DNA from: a virus
Length of the DNA: 64,000 nucleotides
Reading direction: 5' to 3' (one strand)
Virus record (IMG/VR): IMGVR_UViG_3300028275_000013
Coordinates: 1 to 64,000 of that record
The position numbers and the translations under genes were made by a program. The notes beneath the pieces were generated by a model. The model saw only the letters and a program-made list of their open reading frames with translations, ran no database searches and was not told the origin of the DNA. Numbering within the stretch: the first letter of the stretch is position 1; each line of letters opens with the position of its first letter. This document shows, piece by piece, positions 46,822 to 55,139 of the stretch.

Positions 46822-46998
46822 ATGAGTTTATTAAAAATGGATGATCTTATGGATATGATTGTCTCTGACGAATCACCTTCTCAGATTAGCGACAAAATTA
46901 AAGAACTTTTATTCACAAAATCAGCAGAAAAAATAGATTCTTTCCGACCTTCTGTTGCAGTTTCAATGTTTTCTGGAGAAGTAGAAGAGGAACAATGA
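46822..46998 (+). CDS. gp67: gp67-like small prohead core protein (58 aa)
   Basis: Short acidic helical protein (MSLLKMDDLMDMIVSDESPS, ending SGEVEEEQ) directly after the portal gene, where T4 has gene 67 (80 aa), a prohead core component degraded by the gp21 protease. Assignment rests mainly on position, size and acidity, since there is little sequence to match. Its stop overlaps the next start (ATGA). Confidence 0.6.
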   Translation: MSLLKMDDLMDMIVSDESPSQISDKIKELLFTKSAEKIDSFRPSVAVSMFSGEVEEEQ

Positions 46999-47315
46999 AA
47001 TCATTTCAACAATTCATCTCAGAATCAGTAAATATTTCCGGAGATTTTAACGGAAATCTTTACATCAATTCTTCTCAACCAGAACAACAATCAGTTGGTG
47101 AAGGATATGTTGCAGATGTAGTATGGAATGGAAGTCTTTATAGGATGGAATTGACCAGCAGAACTGGTATTCCATCAAAACAATCTTTAGGTGAAGAATT
47201 GCAAGCAGAATATCCAGGTGCAATTGTTCACCAGATTTATCCAATTGCAGAAAAGAACTGCAATATTAAAAAAGCAAGCAGATACCACCCATCAAAATTA
47301 GAATGGATTGATTGA
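46995..47315 (+). CDS. Putative head-internal protein with capsid-targeting peptide (106 aa)
   Basis: The first ten residues, MKSFQQFISE, closely match the T4 capsid-targeting sequence found on internal proteins (MKTYQEFIAE). That peptide directs proteins into the prohead core and is removed by gp21 after the (L/I)xE site; here the site would be I8-S9-E10. After a short linker, residues ~36-91 form a domain (VVWNGSLYRM, GIPSKQSLGEELQAEYPGAI) that resembles a segment of the 662-aa protein at 38506. It occupies the place of gene 68 in T4. Predicted to be packaged with DNA and injected or retained. Targeting is established for T4; the role of this protein is inference. Confidence 0.7.
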   Translation: MKSFQQFISESVNISGDFNGNLYINSSQPEQQSVGEGYVADVVWNGSLYRMELTSRTGIPSKQSLGEELQAEYPGAIVHQIYPIAEKNCNIKKASRYHPSKLEWID

Positions 47316-47318
47316 TAA

Positions 47319-48644
47319 ATGGCTCAGTGGAATAAGAATACTCAAGATTATTTGAACCAAGAAAGAAGTCTTTTTGAGGTTTTTTTACAAGCAGATAAAT
47401 TTGGAAATATTTTTGATCCATTAGGTCAAGGATTTTCAGGAGATCTTTTTGGTAGATTAAAAGTATCACAACCATTTACTCTTTTTGACTCAACTCATAG
47501 ATATTCTCAAGATGGTGATTTTGATGATGTAATTCTTGGAGCAGGATCTACTGTTGGAATTATAACACATCAAAGTACTGCAACATTAGGAATTGGTACT
47601 ACTGCAGGTTGTTCTATTGTAAGAGAAAGTAAAAGAGTATTTTCATATCAACCTGGTAAAGCATTACAAGTTTTTCAAACATTTGTAATGGCATCACCAA
47701 AAGCAAATCTTACTCAAAGAGTTGGTTATGCATCATCAACAAATGGCGTAGTTTTAGAACAAGCAACTGATTCTACTGGAATTACCACAGTATACTGGGT
47801 AATGAGAACTGAAAGATCTGGTATTAGCACAGAAATTAAAGTTCCACAATCCGAATGGAATATTGATACTTATGATGGTGTTGGAGTGGGAACAACATCT
47901 AAAAATTCAAGTGGACATAGATTGGATTTATCAATGGCACAAATTATGTTCACCGAATATGAGTGGTTAGGTGTTGGTGCAGTTCGTTGCGGATTTGTAA
48001 ATAAGGATGGTAATTTTCATATTACTCATATCTTTAATCATGCAAATACAATTAATAGTACATATATGACAACTGCTACACTTCCAGTTAGATATGAAAT
48101 ATTAAACACTGGAGTCACAACATCTACATCAACAATGAAACAGATATGCGTTTCTATTCAATCTAATGGTGGTTATGAAAAAAGGGTTGCATCAGATGTA
48201 GCAAGACAAGATGCACTAGTTTCAGTAGCATCTACAACTTTTATTCCTCTTGTAAGTATTCGTCTCAAAGCAGGAAGAGAAGATGCAGTTATTCTTCCGA
48301 ATCAAATTAATGCACTTCCAGATAGTGCAACATCAGTTTATTATGAAGTCGCTCTCATTAAAAATGCAACTCTCAGTGGCGGAAGTTGGGTAAATTCTTC
48401 ATCTCCAAATGTGGAGCAAAATACAACTGCAACTTCTATGTCTGGTGGAACAGTTGTTAGAGCAGAATATATTTCATCTGCAAATAAAGCATCAACTGCT
48501 TTAAACGAAAATACAGAATATAATTGGGATTTACAACTTGGAAGAACTCAAGCAAAAGTTAGTGACACATTTACATTAGCAGTTAGAGCAATTTCTGGAA
48601 GTGGAAATTGTATTGGTGCTTTGAGTTTTTATGACTTAACTTGA
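47319..48644 (+). CDS. Virion structural protein between portal and protease genes (441 aa)
   Basis: Beta-rich protein with recognisable blocks: LGQGFSGDLFGRLKVSQPFT near residue 35, VFSYQPGKALQVFQTFVMAS, EYEWLGVGAVRCGFVNKDGN and a C-terminal GSGNCIGALSFYDLT. Proteins of this kind occur in the head gene cluster of marine T4-like cyanophages, probably as capsid-exterior or fibre proteins. There is no enzymatic motif. It lies in the gp20-gp21 interval with head genes on both sides. Exact location in the virion is unknown. Confidence 0.7.
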   Translation: MAQWNKNTQDYLNQERSLFEVFLQADKFGNIFDPLGQGFSGDLFGRLKVSQPFTLFDSTHRYSQDGDFDDVILGAGSTVGIITHQSTATLGIGTTAGCSIVRESKRVFSYQPGKALQVFQTFVMASPKANLTQRVGYASSTNGVVLEQATDSTGITTVYWVMRTERSGISTEIKVPQSEWNIDTYDGVGVGTTSKNSSGHRLDLSMAQIMFTEYEWLGVGAVRCGFVNKDGNFHITHIFNHANTINSTYMTTATLPVRYEILNTGVTTSTSTMKQICVSIQSNGGYEKRVASDVARQDALVSVASTTFIPLVSIRLKAGREDAVILPNQINALPDSATSVYYEVALIKNATLSGGSWVNSSSPNVEQNTTATSMSGGTVVRAEYISSANKASTALNENTEYNWDLQLGRTQAKVSDTFTLAVRAISGSGNCIGALSFYDLT

Positions 48645-48650
48645 TTAAAT

Positions 48651-48658
48651 AATAAATA
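48651..48658 (+). promoter_or_regulatory. Late promoter before the 183-aa structural gene
   Basis: AATAAATA, 6 nt after the preceding stop and 24 nt before the ATG at 48683. Confidence 0.65.
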
Positions 48659-48682
48659 ACTAAAAGTGTATTATTAAAAATA

Positions 48683-49234
48683 ATGGCTCACAGACCAGTT
48701 GGGGCAGGTTCCTCATTTACATTTACTGCAGGTGCTGCAACAACATCATCTGCATTTTCAGTACAATCAAGTGTTTTGAGAGTGGTTGCTGTTGGAGGAG
48801 CAGCTCATATTTCTGTGGGAGGAAATCCTTCAGCAACTTCCACTGATTATTATATTTCTTCTGGTGGATCAGAAACTCTTGCATTGACTAAAGCATCAAA
48901 TAAAGTTGTTGGAGTTACTACAGGTACAACAACAACTATTATTGTTCCAGAAGGAACTCAAGTTCCATTTGGGGTTGGTGATTATGTATCTTTAACAGTT
49001 GGTGGTCAGTCATATTATGATTTCACTCATAAACAAGTTTTGTCAGTTGATACGAGTGCCGGTATAAATGGTTATTATCAAACAAGAATGACCGTAGATA
49101 ATAACTCTAGTGGAATTTTAACTGCATTTGCCCCAACAGATGCTAGTGTTTCGATTTCAAATAAAGTTTCTGCATATGGTGTCGGTTCAGGAACTCTTTA
49201 TTACCAACAAGTACAAATCTCAGGACAAGCATGA
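48683..49234 (+). CDS. Small virion structural protein (183 aa)
   Basis: Ala/Ser/Thr/Gly-rich beta protein (GSSFTFTAGAATTSSAF, then VLRVVAVGGAAHISVGGNPS and VPEGTQVPFGVGDYVSLTVG). It resembles decoration or fibre proteins found just before gp21 in cyanophages. The C-terminal QVQISGQA overlaps the gp21 start (ATGA). No family name can be given with confidence. A structural role is inferred from its composition, late promoter and neighbours. Confidence 0.65.
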   Translation: MAHRPVGAGSSFTFTAGAATTSSAFSVQSSVLRVVAVGGAAHISVGGNPSATSTDYYISSGGSETLALTKASNKVVGVTTGTTTTIIVPEGTQVPFGVGDYVSLTVGGQSYYDFTHKQVLSVDTSAGINGYYQTRMTVDNNSSGILTAFAPTDASVSISNKVSAYGVGSGTLYYQQVQISGQA

Positions 49235-49884
49235 TGAAACTTATCAGAGAAGAAGTAGAAAAAGTAGAAGTTATCACCGAAACTGTAGGTGGTAAAAAAC
49301 AACTTTATATTCAGGGAGTTTTCCTCCAAAGTGAATGTGTTAATCGTAATGGTAGAATGTATCCTTTCCAAATTATGGAAAGAGAAGTTAACCGTTATAA
49401 TGAAAATTATGTTCAAAAAGGTAGAGCACTTGGCGAATTAGGTCATCCAGATGGACCTACTGTAAATCTTGATAGAGTTTCTCATAAAATTACAGAACTC
49501 AAGCAAAGTGGTAATAACTTTATTGGTAAGGCACAAATTTTATCCACTCCAATGGGTAAAATTGCCGAATCACTTCTCAAAGATGGAGTGACTCTTGGTG
49601 TTTCATCTCGTGGAATTGGTTCTTTAAGAGAAAATACTAAAGGATTTAAAGAAGTTGGTGAAGATTTTATGCTTGCAACTGCAGCAGATATTGTTGCAGA
49701 TCCTTCTGCACCTGACGCTTTTGTTCAGGGAATTATGGAAGGTAAAGAGTGGATTTGGGATGGTGGTATTTTGCGAGAGAAATTAGCAGAGAATACCAAA
49801 AGAAAAATTAATGCTCTAGTTGATCAAAGAATACTAGAAGAACATAAAATTAAATTATTCAATGAGTTTTTAAATTCATTGTAA
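49231..49884 (+). CDS. gp21: gp21-like prohead protease
   Basis: At 217 aa, matching T4 gp21 (212 aa). Serine protease of the herpesvirus-assemblin fold that cleaves scaffold, core and capsid proteins after (L/I)xE. The active-site His is in GRALGELGHP (H72) and the nucleophile in LGVSSRGIGS (S125 or S126); the substrate-fold segments VNRNGRMYPFQIMEREVNRY and FIGKAQILSTPMGKIAESLL are also present. The start could be either of two adjacent ATGs (49231 or 49234). It precedes gp22 and gp23, its main substrates. Confidence 0.95.
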   Translation: MMKLIREEVEKVEVITETVGGKKQLYIQGVFLQSECVNRNGRMYPFQIMEREVNRYNENYVQKGRALGELGHPDGPTVNLDRVSHKITELKQSGNNFIGKAQILSTPMGKIAESLLKDGVTLGVSSRGIGSLRENTKGFKEVGEDFMLATAADIVADPSAPDAFVQGIMEGKEWIWDGGILREKLAENTKRKINALVDQRILEEHKIKLFNEFLNSL

Positions 49885-49894
49885 TTTATTAATT

Positions 49895-49902
49895 TATAAA
49901 TA
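49895..49902 (+). promoter_or_regulatory. Late promoter before gp22
   Basis: TATAAATA, the only exact match to the T4 late consensus among the twelve late motifs listed in the structural region, 11 nt after the gp21 stop and 39 nt before the gp22 ATG. It probably also drives gp23, which has no late motif of its own. Confidence 0.8.
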
Positions 49903-49941
49903 AATATAGATTAAATTACTAAGGTTAATCGGAGAGTTCAA

Positions 49942-51096
49942 ATGTCTCGTGGAGATTTACAAGAAATGGAAGTAGGCACTAAGCAATCCAAAACCGCCGT
50001 TAATGCAAATGCAAAGGCTGGAGAAGCAATGCCAAACCTATCAGGCAATATTCCTGATGGACAAACGGGCGGATGGGAAGATCTTGGAGGTCCAGATCCT
50101 TCCAACTACCGTCCAGATGATGATTCTGCAAAACTTAAAACACCTGGAGGAACCCTTAAGCAAGTTAAGGATGTTGTCAACAAAGGTGCTAAACCTGCGG
50201 AAGCAATGAAAGGTGTTAAGGAAGATGAAGAACTTGAGTATGATGAAGATGAAGAGCTCCTAGAAGCCGCTAAGGAAGAAGAGGAAGGAGAAGAGGAAGA
50301 AGAAGGCGGTAAGAAAGGCAAAAAGAAGGAAGAAGAGGAAGGAGAAGAAGAAGAAGAAATGGAAGAAGAGTTTAGCATCGAAGAAGATGTTAATGCTCTG
50401 CTTGCTGGCGAAGAACTCTCCGAAGAGTTCCAAGAAAAAGCAAGAACCATTTTTGAAGCTGCTCTTCGTTCCAAAGTTTCTGATATTAAAGAAGCACTTG
50501 AAGAGCAGTATGTTGCTGCTCTTGCAGAAGAAGTTCAAGAAATTAAAACTGAACTTTCGGAGCGCGTAGATGCATACCTTGAGTATGTATCTGAAGAGTG
50601 GATGCAAGAAAATATTCTTGCAGTTGAAAGCGGTCTTAAGACCGAAATGACCGAATCATTCCTTGCAGGAATGAAGGGTCTTTTTGAAGAACATTATGTA
50701 TCAATCCCTGAAGATAAATATAATGTGCTTGAAAGCATGGTAGAAAAACTTGATGAAATGGAGACAAAACTCAACGAGCAAATTGAGAAGAACATTTCAC
50801 TTAACAAGCGTCTCGCAGAGTCGGTTGCTGATGGAATCTTTGAAGAAGTCGCTGAAGGTCTAGCAGACACTCAGAAAGACAAGCTCGCTTCACTTGCCGA
50901 AAGTGTTGAGTTTGAAAGTGAAGCAAAATATCGTGAAAAGCTGGAGACTTTGAAGGAATCATATTTTCCTTCAAGAGTAGTTTCTCCACAGGCCAGAACT
51001 GAAACTTTGTCGGATGGTATGGATCCAGCACCTGAAGTAATTTCCGGTCAAATGGCTACCTACCTAAGAACTCTTCAGGCAGTCGCCAAAAACTGA
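49942..51096 (+). CDS. gp22: gp22-like prohead scaffold
   Basis: At 384 aa (T4 gp22 is 269 aa). Predicted almost wholly helical and strongly acidic, with a Glu-rich tract at residues ~94-150 (EEDEELEYDEDEELLEA, then EEEEGEEEEEGG), followed by long coiled-coil helices (KLDEMETKLNEQIEKNISLN). The scaffold core shapes the prohead and is then degraded by gp21; candidate (L/I)xE sites occur throughout. GGAG lies 8 nt before the ATG. It sits between gp21 and gp23. The acidic tract produces spurious long open frames on the minus strand. Confidence 0.9.
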   Translation: MSRGDLQEMEVGTKQSKTAVNANAKAGEAMPNLSGNIPDGQTGGWEDLGGPDPSNYRPDDDSAKLKTPGGTLKQVKDVVNKGAKPAEAMKGVKEDEELEYDEDEELLEAAKEEEEGEEEEEGGKKGKKKEEEEGEEEEEMEEEFSIEEDVNALLAGEELSEEFQEKARTIFEAALRSKVSDIKEALEEQYVAALAEEVQEIKTELSERVDAYLEYVSEEWMQENILAVESGLKTEMTESFLAGMKGLFEEHYVSIPEDKYNVLESMVEKLDEMETKLNEQIEKNISLNKRLAESVADGIFEEVAEGLADTQKDKLASLAESVEFESEAKYREKLETLKESYFPSRVVSPQARTETLSDGMDPAPEVISGQMATYLRTLQAVAKN

Positions 51097-51148
51097 ACTT
51101 AATATTAATCAAACCCAAAAATCACTTTAGTAAAAAAGGTAAACGCAA

Positions 51149-52579
51149 ATGTTCCATTCTGAGCATCTGCAGGAAAAGTGGGCACCTCTACTAGATTATC
51201 AGGGTATCGACCCTATCAAAGATTCTCATCGTAGAGCTGTAACCGCTGTCCTGCTCGAAAACCAAGAAAAATTTTTAAGAGAGCAATCTGCTTTCGACAA
51301 CGGTTCCATGAGTATGCTCATGGAGTCACCAACCAACAGCGGTAATGCTGCTGGTGCTAGTGGTGCTTTCGGTGGCGGTTCCGCTGCTGGTGGTCCTACT
51401 GCAGGTTTTGATCCAGTTCTGATTTCACTCATTCGTCGTTCAATGCCCAACCTGGTCGCTTATGACCTGGCTGGCGTTCAACCAATGAGTGGTCCTACTG
51501 GACTTATCTTCGCAATGCGTTCCCGCTATACCAACCAAAGCGGAACTGAAACCTTCTTCAATGAAGTAGATACTGCATTCTCCGGTCAAGACGCAGGTTT
51601 TGATGAGGCTGCAGGATTTACTGAAGTTGGCGTTGGTATGGGTACTACTGCACAAGCAGGAAGCAACCCATCAGTTCTAAACCCAGTTGGTAGCGCAACC
51701 TCAACCGCCTACAATGTAGGTCAGGGTATGGTTACTGGCGACGCAGAAAACCTTGATGGTACAGCTGGTGATGCATTCAACCAGATGGCATTCTCAATCG
51801 AGAAAGTCACTGTTACTGCAAAGTCACGCGCTCTGAAAGCTGAGTACTCATTAGAACTCGCTCAAGACCTCAAGGCAATCCATGGTCTGAATGCTGAAGC
51901 GGAATTAGCAAACATTCTCTCAACTGAGATTCTTGCTGAAATCAACCGCGAAGTTATCAGAACCATCTATAAGGTTGCTGAACAGGGTGCTGTTCAAAAC
52001 ACTGCAACAGCTGGTATCTTCGACCTCGATGTTGACTCCAACGGTCGTTGGTCAGTTGAGAAGTTCAAGGGTCTCCTATTCCAAATCGAGCGTGATGCTA
52101 ACGCAATCGCACAAAGAACTCGTCGCGGAAAGGGTAACATCATCATGTGTTCTGCTGATGTTGCTTCAGCACTAACCATGGCTGGTGTTCTAGACTACAC
52201 CCCTGCACTTAACGCTAATCTGTCTGTTGATGACACCGGCAATACTTTTGCTGGTACTCTAATGGGCAAATTCCGCGTCTACATTGACCCATATTCTGCT
52301 AACCTCACTGCGGGTAACACCTCACCAGGTAACCAGTATTATGTTGTTGGTTATAAGGGTGCTTCCCCTTATGACGCTGGACTCTTCTATTGTCCTTATG
52401 TTCCTCTCCAAATGGTTCGTGCCGTTGGTGAGAACTCCTTCCAGCCTAAGATTGGCTTTAAGACCCGTTATGGTCTTGTTGCTAACCCATTTGCAGAAGG
52501 AACCAATCAGGGTCTCGGTCGTCTTCAGACCAACCAGAACCGCTACTACAGAAGAGTTGCTGTTAAGAACCTCATGTGA
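51149..52579 (+). CDS. gp23: gp23-like major capsid protein
   Basis: At 476 aa (T4 gp23 is 521 aa). The N-terminal prodomain (MFHSEHLQEKWAPLLDYQGI) is followed by a gp21-type cleavage site LME-S (after E59), giving a mature N-terminus at S60. The core includes SLIRRSMPNLVAYDLAGVQP, MSGPTGLIFAMRSRY, SIEKVTVTAKSRALKAEYSL and LEGLAQDL-like helices of the HK97-fold capsid, and it ends GRLQTNQNRYYRRVAVKNLM. It forms the hexamers of the head. Visibly higher GC and a restricted codon set compared with neighbouring tail genes fit very high expression. A strong terminator follows. Confidence 0.97.
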   Translation: MFHSEHLQEKWAPLLDYQGIDPIKDSHRRAVTAVLLENQEKFLREQSAFDNGSMSMLMESPTNSGNAAGASGAFGGGSAAGGPTAGFDPVLISLIRRSMPNLVAYDLAGVQPMSGPTGLIFAMRSRYTNQSGTETFFNEVDTAFSGQDAGFDEAAGFTEVGVGMGTTAQAGSNPSVLNPVGSATSTAYNVGQGMVTGDAENLDGTAGDAFNQMAFSIEKVTVTAKSRALKAEYSLELAQDLKAIHGLNAEAELANILSTEILAEINREVIRTIYKVAEQGAVQNTATAGIFDLDVDSNGRWSVEKFKGLLFQIERDANAIAQRTRRGKGNIIMCSADVASALTMAGVLDYTPALNANLSVDDTGNTFAGTLMGKFRVYIDPYSANLTAGNTSPGNQYYVVGYKGASPYDAGLFYCPYVPLQMVRAVGENSFQPKIGFKTRYGLVANPFAEGTNQGLGRLQTNQNRYYRRVAVKNLM

Positions 52580-52601
52580 TCAATATCACATAAGATTATC
52601 G

Positions 52602-52628
52602 AGAGACCCCAAAAGGGTCTCTTTTTTT
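52602..52628 (+). terminator. Intrinsic terminator after gp23
   Basis: AGAGACCC (52602-52609), loop CAAAA, GGGTCTCT (52615-52622), then a T-run. Canonical and placed 22 nt after the capsid gene stop. Confidence 0.92.
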
Positions 52629-52629
52629 A

Positions 52630-52637
52630 TCTAAATA
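52630..52637 (+). promoter_or_regulatory. Possible late promoter before gp3
   Basis: TCTAAATA directly after the gp23 terminator, but only 9 nt before the gp3 ATG, so the transcript would be nearly leaderless. A weaker match than the others. Confidence 0.35.
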
Positions 52638-52646
52638 TTTAAAAAA

Positions 52647-53207
52647 ATGACGACCAACTCATTTAAGAATCAAATACAGAATAGAAATTTTCTAGCACCT
52701 GTTGGATTTAAATTTATTTTAAATAGAGCACCTAAAGTTGCCTTTTTTAGTAATTCTGCAAATATACCTGGATTAACTTTAGGAATTGCCAATCAACCAT
52801 CATATTTGAGAGACATACCTCAACCTGGGGAAAAGATAGAGTTTGAAGATTTCACTCTTAGGTTTTTAGTTGATGAGGATTTGACGAATTACACTGAAAT
52901 TTCAAACTGGATTCGTGGTCTTGGATTTCCCGAATCCTTGGAAGAAATATACGAATTACAAACTTCAAATCCAAATATGAATCAACCAAGAAAAGGATTG
53001 ATGAATCTGTATTCGGATGGAACTTTAACTGTTTTAACAAGCAGCCAAAATGCAAACTTTAAAATAAAATTTAGAGACTTGTTTCCTTATAATTTGACTA
53101 CATTACAATTTGATGCTACAGAAACAGACATTCAATACTTTACAGCAGAAGTATCTTTCAAGTATACTATGTTTAATATTACAGATTTGAATGGCGATCC
53201 TTTATGA
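52647..53207 (+). CDS. gp3: gp3-like tail completion protein
   Basis: 186 aa (T4 gp3 is 176 aa). Tube-related pattern: NFLAPVGFKFILNRAPKVAF, SANIPGLTLGIANQPSYLRD, IPQPGEKIEFEDFTLRFLVD and EISNWIRGLGFPESLEEIYE. In T4-like cyanophages the gene between gp23 and the uvsY/uvsW genes is annotated gp3, which terminates tail tube assembly; I follow that on synteny. The sequence also resembles tail-tube proteins in general, so a baseplate-tube (gp54-like) role cannot be excluded. The stop overlaps the uvsY start (ATGA). Confidence 0.65.
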   Translation: MTTNSFKNQIQNRNFLAPVGFKFILNRAPKVAFFSNSANIPGLTLGIANQPSYLRDIPQPGEKIEFEDFTLRFLVDEDLTNYTEISNWIRGLGFPESLEEIYELQTSNPNMNQPRKGLMNLYSDGTLTVLTSSQNANFKIKFRDLFPYNLTTLQFDATETDIQYFTAEVSFKYTMFNITDLNGDPL

Positions 53208-53641
53208 GTTTTGATCTTGATACTATTCAAAAAATGTGGGAGCAGGACTCCAAAATTGACATGGATAATCTTCATACGGAATCTACAAATATTCCCATCC
53301 TTCACGCAAAATATTTTGATCTATACAATACCATTTTTTTGTTGAGAAAAAAAGCAGAACAACAAAAAAGAAATATTAGACATGAAAGATATGAATACTA
53401 TTCTGGGAAGGCAGATCCTGATGTTTATGTGGAAAATCCATTTCCCAAAAAAATCAGGGATAAAGACACTATGCAAAAATATTTGGATGCCGATGAAAAA
53501 TTGTCAACTGTTTGTTTGAAAATAGATTATTATGACACTATGCTTGTTTATATTGAAAGCATTTTAAAAATGATTCAAAATAGAACATATCAAATCAAGA
53601 ATGCAATTGAATTTATGAGATTTAACGCTGGACTAGGGTAA
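53204..53641 (+). CDS. uvsY: UvsY-like recombination mediator
   Basis: At 145 aa (T4 UvsY is 137 aa). Matches the T4 protein in order: an N-terminal helical segment, the RHERYEYYSGKADPD motif (YYSGrgDgD in T4), a LDADEKLSTVCLKIDYYDTM helix and a C-terminal IESILKMIQNRTYQIKNAIE segment equivalent to the T4 end. UvsY loads the UvsX recombinase onto gp32-coated ssDNA. It is coupled to gp3 by ATGA and followed by uvsW. The stop abuts the next late motif. Confidence 0.88.
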   Translation: MSFDLDTIQKMWEQDSKIDMDNLHTESTNIPILHAKYFDLYNTIFLLRKKAEQQKRNIRHERYEYYSGKADPDVYVENPFPKKIRDKDTMQKYLDADEKLSTVCLKIDYYDTMLVYIESILKMIQNRTYQIKNAIEFMRFNAGLG

Positions 53642-53648
53642 ATAAATA
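53641..53648 (+). promoter_or_regulatory. Candidate late promoter before uvsW
   Basis: AATAAATA sharing its first base with the uvsY stop codon (53639-53641), 21 nt before the uvsW GTG. T4 uvsW is itself expressed late, which fits. Confidence 0.6.
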
Positions 53649-53669
53649 TTCACAGATGAATGAATCATC

Positions 53670-55139
53670 GTGAACACAACCGATCTTATTATTTCTAAAT
53701 CAAACGAAGTATTTTTAAAAATCAATACAGAACCTCATATTGAGTATGAACTTAGAGATCACTTTAAGTTTGAGGTTCCTAATGCAAAATTTATGCCTCA
53801 GTATAGAGGTAGAAATTGGAATGGAGAAATTCATTTATATGATATGAGATCGAAACAAATATATGTTGGTCTCTTAGATAAAATTGTAAATTTTTGCAAT
53901 CAATACGGATATTCTTATAAGTTTGAAGATAACAAATTTTACGGACAACCTTTCGAAATAAATCAAAATATTTCATATGAAGGTGTAAAAGACTATATGA
54001 AATCTATTTGTGCTCATTCTCCACGGGAGTATCAAGTAGAGGGAGTATACGATGCTCTACGACATAACCGAAAATTATTGATATCACCCACAGCCTCAGG
54101 AAAATCCTTGATGATTTATTCCCTCGTAAGGTATTATGTAGATAAAGGACAAAAAATTCTTCTAGTTGTTCCAACGACATCTTTGGTAGAGCAGATGTAC
54201 AAGGATTTCCAAGACTATGGTTGGGATGCTGATTCATATTGTCACCGTATTTATTCGGGTAAAGAAAAAACAAATGAATATTCTGTAACGATCACAACTT
54301 GGCAGTCTGTTTATAAACTAGAGAGATCTTTTTTTGAAGAATATAATGTAATTATAGGCGATGAAGCTCATCTTTTCAAGAGCAAATCCTTGATAGAAAT
54401 TATGACCAAACTTCATCATGCAAAATATCGTTTTGGTTTTACTGGAACTCTTGATGGAACACAAACACATAAATGGGTTTTAGAGGGGTTATTTGGTCCA
54501 TCTTATAAAGTTACCAAAACAGATGAATTGATGAGGCAAGGTCATTTATCACAATTAGATATTCAGTGTATTGTTTTAAAACATAATCCACAAAAATTTG
54601 AAACTTATGAAGATGAGATTCAATATTTAATTTCTCATGAACAAAGAAATAAATTTATTACAAATCTTGCATTAGATTTAAAAGGAAATACCCTTATTTT
54701 ATTTTCAAGAGTAGAAGCGCATGGAGCTATCTTATTTGAAAAGATAAATACTAATAAGCGAAATGATCGTAAAGTATTTTTTATTCATGGTGGAGTTGAC
54801 GCTGAAGAAAGAGAATTGGTTAGAGAAATTACAGAAAGAGAAAATAATGCAATTATTGTTGCATCTTATGGAACTTTTTCTACCGGAATCAACATCAAAA
54901 ATTTACATAATGTTATTTTTGCCTCACCAAGCAAATCAAGAATTCGTAATCTTCAAAGCATTGGACGAGTTCTTAGAAAAGGAAAAGACAAAGTAAAAGC
55001 AACACTTTATGATATCGCTGATGACTGTACATATAACGCAAGAAAAAATTATACTCTAAATCATCTCATTGAAAGAATTAAGATCTATAATGAAGAGAAT
55101 TTTAATTACGATATAATTACAATTAATTTAAAAAAATGA
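53670..55139 (+). CDS. uvsW: UvsW-like RNA-DNA and DNA helicase, GTG start
   Basis: At 489 aa (T4 UvsW is 503 aa). SF2 helicase: Q-like REYQ (119-122), Walker A SPTASGKS (139-146), DEAH box (231-234), GFTGTLDG motif III-like and QSIGRVLRKGKDK motif VI near residue ~430. The N-terminal accessory domain (FMPQYRGRNWNGEIHLYDMR) is typical of UvsW. It unwinds R-loops and branched DNA, shutting off origin-type replication late and promoting recombination-dependent replication. GTG at 53670 gives the expected N-terminus MNTTDLIISKS. The stop overlaps the next ATG (55136). Confidence 0.93.
   Translation: MNTTDLIISKSNEVFLKINTEPHIEYELRDHFKFEVPNAKFMPQYRGRNWNGEIHLYDMRSKQIYVGLLDKIVNFCNQYGYSYKFEDNKFYGQPFEINQNISYEGVKDYMKSICAHSPREYQVEGVYDALRHNRKLLISPTASGKSLMIYSLVRYYVDKGQKILLVVPTTSLVEQMYKDFQDYGWDADSYCHRIYSGKEKTNEYSVTITTWQSVYKLERSFFEEYNVIIGDEAHLFKSKSLIEIMTKLHHAKYRFGFTGTLDGTQTHKWVLEGLFGPSYKVTKTDELMRQGHLSQLDIQCIVLKHNPQKFETYEDEIQYLISHEQRNKFITNLALDLKGNTLILFSRVEAHGAILFEKINTNKRNDRKVFFIHGGVDAEERELVREITERENNAIIVASYGTFSTGINIKNLHNVIFASPSKSRIRNLQSIGRVLRKGKDKVKATLYDIADDCTYNARKNYTLNHLIERIKIYNEENFNYDIITINLKK

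Noticed and set aside
50106-50607. Minus-strand frames rich in serine or phenylalanine opposite gp22
   Set aside because: They are the complement of the Glu/Lys-rich GAA/GAG/AAG tract of the scaffold gene and have low-complexity products.
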